Shown here one piece after another: positions 58,901 through 64,000 of a stretch of DNA of 64,000 bases (positions within the stretch are counted from its first letter, which is position 1; the number at the start of each line of letters is the position of its first letter). A program made the position numbers and the translations under genes. This stretch comes from Aureispira sp. CCB-E (GTDB lineage: Bacteria > Bacteroidota > Bacteroidia > Chitinophagales > Saprospiraceae): NCBI RefSeq assembly GCF_031326345.1, contig NZ_CP133671.1, positions 124,001 through 188,000 of the forward strand, read 5' to 3'. The notes beneath the pieces were generated by a model. That model saw only the letters and a program-made list of their open reading frames with translations. It searched no databases and was not told the DNA's origin.

Positions 58901-59087
58901 GTTGGGTGGTCGCCCACATTGGGGTTTAGAATTTGACCATTTGACAGGAAGCAATAATTTAATTGCGGATATGTATCCTAAGTTGGATAAGTGGTTGGCG
59001 GTCTATGAGCAATTCAACGAACTAGGAACATTTAACAATCGTTTTACCGATCGTGTTGGATTTACCAAACATACGTTTACTCGATAA
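55914..59087 (+). CDS. Large fusion protein with C-terminal FAD-linked oxidase domain
   Basis: A 1057-residue protein without a signal peptide, so probably cytoplasmic. The C-terminal ~560 residues contain a VAO/PCMH-type FAD-binding domain: a start near PQTLNGASDPDSVVSILKRA, the segment AAGSGHSYSDVA (where the His is the usual covalent FAD site of sugar/lactone oxidases), and GGYDGQTIMGAISTSTHGSG. The tail YSSPFSLRFVK-like (QSSPFSLRFVKASNAHLS) fits an ALO-type C-terminal domain. The N-terminal ~480 residues carry no motif I know: a GDWSLYTCQSIHNRD segment, a beta-rich middle, and a coiled-coil-like helix (RVKALERRLMQLEQQLNQ). Substrate unknown; ALO-like enzymes oxidise sugar lactones or polyols. 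Confidence 0.8.
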   Translation: MASPSLKKWSTEFARLLESTFSGTITPPETIAIIESYLLEDGTTLSPHLNKQNPGSKVFKGMLQSILEETHSSDESVKDYLANVIQAYLEHDEQSLDRYINESGSGALLFKEKAEMVKADGTIVLGIPGSVKHTAIKEKRAQERMSLPGDWSLYTCQSIHNRDTPQKEKHDGIINWVRVTLPEKDAPFLEPHKNDIKTPIGWVRACDHLAFSNEGLRRYVFNDNYPNGIDQPGEHQQLPPFKRVDLVTPARYDLVRFAPLAIFIGYEEEDSTTPLFYILEGGNALGQAKVMYASSTDLNKPILMESGYKPTPFANPENYYLSKVLFHEMDPIHVSIKVFTEDEIEQGEDKYHFHIDLTLERTSLEQVASVDNFIPPAKQLLDAFLRIVELECMGVPVVKTTLLEDRIMLLKQRITKEESAGHDVRVKALERRLMQLEQQLNQAPRQDIKGLLQDLNQQGLTPNLLDKLKHHSTHNESILKDELGKQKHPFIDPGTHQKWENQLANQVVEPLHLFKPQTLNGASDPDSVVSILKRAVATGNTVKAAGSGHSYSDVATTPDFFVDTHGLNSISSIAKPISGQLSTDMLRSNLPLAVDKVTFPDNNPTNPKDREKNLALFETEAGIRIKDLNNALAKRNVGLKNMGGYDGQTIMGAISTSTHGSGITLPPFPDMLRSLVLATTGKWDGKTISGNDGDEGVYLYRIEPSDGITDPTKYNHPDIQLIQDDDCFYSVICSMGCMGIVYSIVLEVMQMYWLEETREITTLDKVFELLQSEDGSIPNILNEYRNFEVLVHPYPMDANYKVIDMDPSLPPEHYYPNFRCLLTKRNIAQDPGGLDHRKGHRQPLTQFMSHFGLSFELTAALINAIPKLTPDIIDLALNGLTDSGYINKYWHIYNLGLNGNAGFATEIGFSLEDDEGKYTSEHFKAAVDKIHLVAQNARINGEQYQSSPFSLRFVKASNAHLSMMEGVNTCMIEMDMVTGTYGGMEIMMRYQDSMYMLGGRPHWGLEFDHLTGSNNLIADMYPKLDKWLAVYEQFNELGTFNNRFTDRVGFTKHTFTR

Positions 59088-59100
59088 CAAGGAAATAATT

Positions 59101-59135
59101 GAGAGGAAGGGCACTGCTCTTGCTCTCTTTTTTTT
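59101..59135 (+). terminator. Terminator after the FAD fusion gene
   Basis: GAGAG (59101-59105) pairs with CTCTC (59123-59127), continued inside by AAGGGC/GCTCTT with one wobble and a 3-nt loop. A run of eight T follows. Confidence 0.8.
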
Positions 59136-59149
59136 ACAGAAATACTTGC

Positions 59150-59926
59150 TTACGATACGATTGAATACCACTCATACGCTTGCCCCAAAAACACAAATTG
59201 CGCCTCTAATTCCTCTTTCATTTCTTCAACTGTTGGGTATTTGATCTTCGCTATTCTTTTGACAATACCTTTGGATGCCTTGTTTTCATCGTGTGTATGA
59301 AAGATTGTTTGAGGGTTCAAAACTTTTGCCAACTCCAATGCATTTGTTTTACCAGGATTGACTACCCCACCCAAAAAGAAAGGAAGTTTAAAGGACGAAA
59401 ATCCAACTATCAATGCCTTTACTTGATATCGAGATAAATACGTTTGCTGCTCTAATGTTAATTCAAAACCATGCGGACAATAAACTATTAATTCATGCTC
59501 GTTTCGAATCAAAATAGCATCAAAAGCAGCTGATAAAACTTTGGAAGATTTTAAGTATGCAATATCAACATTGCCAAACCTAAGCCATTCTTTTTTATCC
59601 CAAAGAGGTAAGGTCTCTATTTCTCTTTTTCCAAATTCTTTGACCAAACGCTTTTTAGCTTTGGGATTGACCAACAATGGCACTGAGTTTAGCTGATGCA
59701 ACGTCTCTTCATGACAATGGTCTGAAAAAGGTTGCGAGATCACAATAGCATGATAAACTCCCAACAAGTCGATAGAAATTGGCGGAATAGTATGCCACTG
59801 CTCATTAAACCAAGCAAAACCGTCTATCTCTGATCCTTGCAACCAAGGGTCAATCAATAAAATGGTTTGCCCCCACTGCAACTGCCAACTAGTATCCATA
59901 TTTAGCCTTCGTATCTGTAACATCAT
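59150..59926 (-). CDS. MBL-fold metallohydrolase-like protein
   Basis: A 258-residue protein with the beta-lactamase-fold layout. An N-terminal strand ends in LLIDPWLQGSE. The metal-motif region reads VISQPFSDHCHEETL, where the usual H-x-H-x-D-H is reduced to SDHCHE. Later come AFDAILIRN, YCPHGFEL and the terminal IFHTHDENKASKG. Only part of the canonical metal-binding set is visible, so activity may be altered or non-hydrolytic. It is convergent with the FAD fusion gene and downstream of the sigma factor, but a terminator separates it from the latter. Confidence 0.75.
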   Translation of the reverse strand: MMLQIRRLNMDTSWQLQWGQTILLIDPWLQGSEIDGFAWFNEQWHTIPPISIDLLGVYHAIVISQPFSDHCHEETLHQLNSVPLLVNPKAKKRLVKEFGKREIETLPLWDKKEWLRFGNVDIAYLKSSKVLSAAFDAILIRNEHELIVYCPHGFELTLEQQTYLSRYQVKALIVGFSSFKLPFFLGGVVNPGKTNALELAKVLNPQTIFHTHDENKASKGIVKRIAKIKYPTVEEMKEELEAQFVFLGQAYEWYSIVS

Positions 59927-60017
59927 TTAAATTTTTCACAAAGCCACATATTCTGAGGCGAGCTTATACGCCCCATTTATTAGGAAATAAAGAGCCATAA
60001 AATTAGTTAAATAACGA

Positions 60018-60063
60018 CAAAAAAAATGCTTTATTGGAGAACAACAACGTTCCAATAAAGCAT
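60018..60063 (-). terminator. Terminator after the ECF sigma factor gene
   Basis: A perfect 13-bp stem (60026-60038 with 60051-60063). On the minus strand it is followed by a run of eight T or more. It separates the sigma gene from the MBL gene. Confidence 0.85.
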
Positions 60064-60190
60064 CCTTTTTCGAAGTAGTGAGAAAACAACAACTTTTTGA
60101 CACTACTTACATTTGCAACCCAATATTTCTAGAGCTCCCCCTAGATTTATGATATGGCTACAAATTCATTTTACTTACTTACATTCGACC

Positions 60191-60775
60191 TTACTGTAGG
60201 CTAATTTGGTGCTCACCAATCATCTTACGAATATTGATTAATGCATAACGCATTCGACCTAATGCAGTATTAATACTAACATTGGTTAGTTCTGCAATTT
60301 CTTTGAAGCTTAATTCTGCATAATGTCTAAGCAAAATCACTTCTTTCTGTTCTTGTGGCAACGCTTCGACTAATTGTCGCACCTTGGCATAGGTTTGATT
60401 CTTAATCATCTTACTTTCTTCATTGTCCTCATTACTGTTAATCAGATTAAAGATGTCAAAATCTTCTGATGGCGTAATAGTTTTTCTTCGCTTGTTTTTG
60501 CGAAAAAAGTCAATGCATAGATTGTAAGAGATGCGTAGTGCCCACTGTAGGAATTTTCCTTCTTCATTATATTTTCCAGATCGGAAAGTATCTATAATTT
60601 TAATGAAGGTTTCTTGAAAAATGTCATTGGCCAAATCTGTATCCTTTACAAACATATAAATGGACGTATAGATTTTGCCTTTGTGGCGGGTGAGCAATGT
60701 TTCAAATGCTCTCTCATCTCCACGTATATACGTACGGATGAGGTCTCTGTCGGTACAAGACTTACTACTTTGCAT
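60191..60775 (-). CDS. ECF-type RNA polymerase sigma factor
   Basis: A 194-residue sigma-70-family factor of ECF type. Region 2 is clear: YIRGDERAFETLLTRHKGKIYTSIYMFVKD and DIFQETFIKIIDTF, with WALRISYNLCIDFFRKNKRR for -10 recognition. An acidic linker (NLINSNEDNEESK) leads to region 4: LVEALPQEQKEVILLRHYAELSFKEIAELTNVSINTALGRMRYAL (read in two parts). No anti-sigma gene is next to it, which sets it apart from FecI/FecR-type pairs. Its regulon cannot be told from this window. Confidence 0.92.
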   Translation of the reverse strand: MQSSKSCTDRDLIRTYIRGDERAFETLLTRHKGKIYTSIYMFVKDTDLANDIFQETFIKIIDTFRSGKYNEEGKFLQWALRISYNLCIDFFRKNKRRKTITPSEDFDIFNLINSNEDNEESKMIKNQTYAKVRQLVEALPQEQKEVILLRHYAELSFKEIAELTNVSINTALGRMRYALINIRKMIGEHQISLQ

Positions 60776-61349
60776 AATTACTTTTATTTACTTACTTACA
60801 ACTAAAAAAAATGCTAGGGAGTAAAATTTTCGACGATAGGCGATATTGTTTTTTGTTTAAGAAATAATATTTTTTTTTTGTTTAAAAGAAATAGACTTCA
60901 CCAAGAACCTTTTTATTTTTGTATTCTTGAATAAACAAAAGCTATTCAAATTTTAGGACAAGCACAAAGTTTATTCTGTGATATAAGGCTTTGAACAAAT
61001 AAAGTTAACTTTTTTGTTAGAAATTACGTTATCTTTAAACTGTTTTTTCAGTTATTTAACAGTTATATACCCTGTGATTGATAAAACGATTGTTCTTTTT
61101 TTTTGTTTTTGCTTGTAGATTGCATGATCACGTGTCTGTTGATTATTCACCAAAATAAGATTTGTTATCTTGTTATTTTATAAATAATAGTCCGCTAATT
61201 TTTAAAGTAGACTACTCTTTAATATTATCAACTTAGGTAAAATCAGCTTTATTTTTTTGATTTTAGATGTGATATCATTCGCAGTTATTTATGTGTTCTT
61301 TTTTTTCACTAAACTAATTACGTTAATTTAGTTTATAAGGTTTCAATTA
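60776..61349. other. Divergent intergenic region between the ECF sigma gene and uvrA
   Basis: A 574-bp, very AT-rich region that must carry both promoters. A plus-strand TATTTTTG occurs at 60914-60921 but is ~430 nt from uvrA. The clearest structure is an inverted repeat at 61308-61332, just before uvrA. No ORF of useful length is present. Confidence 0.5.
61308..61332. promoter_or_regulatory. Inverted repeat upstream of uvrA
   Basis: ACTAAACTAA (61308-61317) and TTAATTTAGT (61323-61332) are complementary except for one pair, around a 5-nt centre TTACG. It ends 17 nt before the uvrA ATG. It could be an operator or a small leader hairpin. Confidence 0.4.
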
Positions 61350-64000
61350 ATGACGAAAAAAAAATCTATCCATATTCAAGGCGCTCGTGCCAACAATTTA
61401 CAAAACATTGATATTGAAATTCCTTACAATCAACTTATCGTTGTTACTGGAGTTTCTGGGTCGGGCAAATCGTCTTTGACAATCGACACCCTATATGCAG
61501 AAGGGCAACGTCGATATGTAGAAAGTTTGTCCTCTTATGCGCGTCAATTTTTGATGCGAATGAAAAAACCAGATGTTGACAATATCAAAGGTCTTTGTCC
61601 TGCTATTGCCATTGAACAGAAAGTCGGCACCAAAAATGCCCGTTCAACAGTCGGCACATTAACAGAGATTTACGACTACTTACGTATTCTCTACGCTCGA
61701 ATAGGCAAAACGTTTTCTCCTATATCTAATCAAGAGGTCAAAAAGCATACCGTTTCTGATGTAGTAGACTATGTTTTGTCTTTGGAGGAAGGAACAAAGG
61801 TTATGTTGCTAATCCCTTTTATGCAACGAGAAGGGCAAACCTTACCTAAAACGCTCAATTTTTTGCTACAAAAAGGCTATACTAGGGTTTTGTACAACGG
61901 AAAGCTTCAAAAAATAGAAGTTTTAATCGAAAATCCAGATAGTGTAAAAAATCCTAAAGAAGATTTAAAAATTTTAATTGATCGTTTCGCAGCCACCCAA
62001 AATGACGAAGATAACGCCAAGCGAATTGCTGATTCTTCTCAAATAGCTCTTCAAGAGGGTCAAGGTATTTGTATGATTCAAGATACCAATGGAAACGAGA
62101 CTATTTTTAATAATAAATTTGAGTTGGATGGGATTCTTTTTGAAGAACCAACACCTCAATTATTTAATTTTAATAGTTCATTTGGAGCCTGTCCTTCTTG
62201 CGAGGGATATGGTCAAGTTATGGGCATAGACGAAGACAAAGTTGTTCCTGACAAAACAAAATCTGTTTTCGAAGAAGCCATTGTTTGTTGGAGAGGTGAA
62301 AAAGTCGGGCGTTGGCGTCAAAAATTCTTAAATGTCGCTCACCAACTTGATTTCCCTGTGCACACTCCTTATAGAGATTTAACGGAAGAACAACGTCAAT
62401 TATTGTGGACAGGCAACGAACTTTTTGATGGTATCAATGCCTTTTTTGAAGAATTAGAATCCAAGACATATAAAATTCAAAACAGAGTTTTATTGGCTCG
62501 TTATCGAGGCAAAACAAAATGCCCTACGTGCTCTGGGTCTCGTCTTCGAAAGGAGGCATTACATGTCTATATTGACGGAAAAACCATTGCCGATTTAATT
62601 CATATTCCAATCGAAGATTTTTATGCCTTTTTTGAAAACATAAACCTTTCAGATACCGATTATGAAATTGCTCGTCGTTTAATTATAGAAATTACAACAC
62701 GACTTCAATTTATGTTGGATGTTGGATTAAATTATTTGTCAATAGATCGGATCTCTTCGACATTATCTGGTGGAGAAATTCAACGCATCCATTTAACTCG
62801 CTCCTTGGGCTCTAACTTAACTAGTTCTTTGTATATTCTGGATGAGCCAAGTATTGGGTTGCACCCTAGAGATACAACTCGTCTAGTCAAGGTGCTTAAA
62901 GCACTAAGGGATTTAGGTAATACAGTAGTGGTTGTCGAACACGAAGAGGACATTATTGCCAATGCTGATTATTTGGTTGATATTGGTCCTCAAGCGGGGG
63001 TACATGGTGGCAAAGTTGTTTTTGCAGGTCCTTATGAGAATATCCATAGCGAGGCTGCCGATTGCTTAACCGCCAAATATATGAGTGGTCGGATGGAAAT
63101 TCCAGTTCCTCAACATCGTCGCACATCGACACAGTCTATTACTATAAAAGGAGCTAGACAACACAATTTAAAAGACATAGATGTTACCTTTCCTCTAAAT
63201 ACCTTTATTGCTGTTTCAGGAGTAAGTGGAAGTGGAAAGACAACTCTTATCAAGCAAATTTTATATCCTGCTATGATGCACCAACTAGGCGAAGGAACTG
63301 AAAAGCCTGGGGCACATAGTGCTATAGAGGGAGATACAAAAGCAATCCATCGAGTAGAAATGGTCAATCAACAGCCTATAGGCAAGTCTTCTAGGTCTAA
63401 TCCTGTTACTTATGTCAAAGCTTATGATGCCATTCGTAAACTATTTTCTAGCCAACAAGCTGCCAAAATAAAAGGTTTCAAGCCCAAACACTTTTCTTTT
63501 AATGTGGAAGGTGGTCGATGTGAAACTTGTAAAGGTGCAGGCGAGACAATTGTCAGCATGCAGTTTTTGGCAGATGTGCGATTGACTTGTGATGATTGCA
63601 ATGGTTTCCGCTTCCAAAGTGAGGTATTGAGTGTTCGTTATAAGGATAAAAATATTTATGATGTTCTTAATCTGACGGTAGAGGAAGCGCTGGTTTTCTT
63701 TGAAGACAATGAAGAAATTATCTCAAAAATACAACCACTTTACGATGTAGGTTTGGGGTACATTGGTTTGGGACAACCTTCGAGCACCTTGAGTGGTGGA
63801 GAAGCTCAACGGGTAAAATTAGCTTCTTTCTTGGCAAAGGAGAATAGTCGTGAAAAAATCTTGTTCATCTTTGATGAACCAACTACAGGTTTGCATTTCC
63901 ACGATATACAAAAACTACTCGATGCCTTTAATGCCTTGGTTGAAATTGGACACTCAATTATTGTAATTGAGCATAATTTAGATGTTATCAAATCAGCAGA
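61350..64000 (+). CDS. uvrA: Excinuclease ABC subunit A (UvrA), 3' end beyond window
   Basis: The frame opens at ATG 61350 and is still open at the right edge (883 codons seen; UvrA is usually ~940). UvrA is the damage-sensing ATPase of nucleotide-excision repair. It has GARANNLQNIDIEIP, the first Walker A (GVSGSGKSS), YARQFLMRM, one CxxC pair in GACPSCEGYG and another in KCPTCSGSRL, the ABC signature LSGGEIQRI with ILDEPSIGLHPRD, a second Walker A (GVSGSGKTT), the C-terminal zinc module GGRCETCKGAG ... TCDDCNG, and LSGGEAQRVKL with IFDEPTTGLHFHD. The frame is intact throughout. Bacteroidota often carry more than one UvrA, and I cannot say which this is. Confidence 0.96.
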   Translation, partial: MTKKKSIHIQGARANNLQNIDIEIPYNQLIVVTGVSGSGKSSLTIDTLYAEGQRRYVESLSSYARQFLMRMKKPDVDNIKGLCPAIAIEQKVGTKNARSTVGTLTEIYDYLRILYARIGKTFSPISNQEVKKHTVSDVVDYVLSLEEGTKVMLLIPFMQREGQTLPKTLNFLLQKGYTRVLYNGKLQKIEVLIENPDSVKNPKEDLKILIDRFAATQNDEDNAKRIADSSQIALQEGQGICMIQDTNGNETIFNNKFELDGILFEEPTPQLFNFNSSFGACPSCEGYGQVMGIDEDKVVPDKTKSVFEEAIVCWRGEKVGRWRQKFLNVAHQLDFPVHTPYRDLTEEQRQLLWTGNELFDGINAFFEELESKTYKIQNRVLLARYRGKTKCPTCSGSRLRKEALHVYIDGKTIADLIHIPIEDFYAFFENINLSDTDYEIARRLIIEITTRLQFMLDVGLNYLSIDRISSTLSGGEIQRIHLTRSLGSNLTSSLYILDEPSIGLHPRDTTRLVKVLKALRDLGNTVVVVEHEEDIIANADYLVDIGPQAGVHGGKVVFAGPYENIHSEAADCLTAKYMSGRMEIPVPQHRRTSTQSITIKGARQHNLKDIDVTFPLNTFIAVSGVSGSGKTTLIKQILYPAMMHQLGEGTEKPGAHSAIEGDTKAIHRVEMVNQQPIGKSSRSNPVTYVKAYDAIRKLFSSQQAAKIKGFKPKHFSFNVEGGRCETCKGAGETIVSMQFLADVRLTCDDCNGFRFQSEVLSVRYKDKNIYDVLNLTVEEALVFFEDNEEIISKIQPLYDVGLGYIGLGQPSSTLSGGEAQRVKLASFLAKENSREKILFIFDEPTTGLHFHDIQKLLDAFNALVEIGHSIIVIEHNLDVIKSA

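Overview
The window looks like an AT-rich chromosome segment (roughly 36-37% GC by eye) of a Bacteroidota bacterium, probably from the Saprospiria (Saprospira/Aureispira-like). The signs are: three large secreted proteins ending in type IX secretion (T9SS) sorting domains; a TonB-dependent receptor with a carboxypeptidase-regulatory-like N-terminus; several promoters of the Bacteroidota TAnnTTTG type; almost no Shine-Dalgarno sequences; a DUF4294 protein; and the gene order rplM-rpsI-rpsB-tsf. The genus is a guess, the phylum is not. I see no rRNA, tRNA, insertion sequence, prophage or CRISPR array.

Layout, 1-16 kb: cydB (its cydA partner would lie off the left edge) converges on a 1199-residue T9SS beta-propeller protein and a PQQ-propeller protein. 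Next come a flavin reductase and a HisC-like protein that has lost the PLP lysine, then an ArsA/Get3-type ATPase directly coupled to an elaA-like acetyltransferase. coaX and an outer-membrane protein follow, then a TPR protein preceded by a collapsed copy of itself.

Layout, 16-29 kb: an M1 aminopeptidase with HEAT-like repeats, a TPR protein, an ALDH7-type aldehyde dehydrogenase, a small membrane protein, a YgiQ radical-SAM protein, a WG-repeat protein, and a two-gene unit pairing a short divergent Prs with a NAMPT-type enzyme.

Layout, 29-36 kb (accessory): a Cys-rich lipoprotein, a tandem array of three related outer-membrane barrels plus the broken tail of a fourth, a TonB-dependent receptor, an NTF2-like protein and a small membrane protein.

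Layout, 36-41 kb (core, minus strand): rplM, rpsI, rpsB, tsf, pyrH and frr. This cluster covers ribosome assembly, elongation, pyrimidine nucleotide supply and ribosome recycling.

Layout, 41-64 kb: DUF4294 protein, T9SS subtilisin-like protease, dinB, small secreted and membrane proteins, a ~600-residue acyl-CoA dehydrogenase with a structured upstream region, an AraC-type regulator next to a 1325-residue T9SS protein, a 1057-residue protein carrying an FAD-oxidase module, an MBL-fold hydrolase, an ECF sigma factor, and uvrA, which runs off the right edge.

Most of the window is ordinary. The points most worth checking are the HisC-like probable pseudoenzyme, the Prs/NAMPT pair (ordinary NAD salvage or a NARP1-like ADP-ribose route), the recombining barrel array, the FAD fusion protein, and a short GC-rich repeat scattered between genes.
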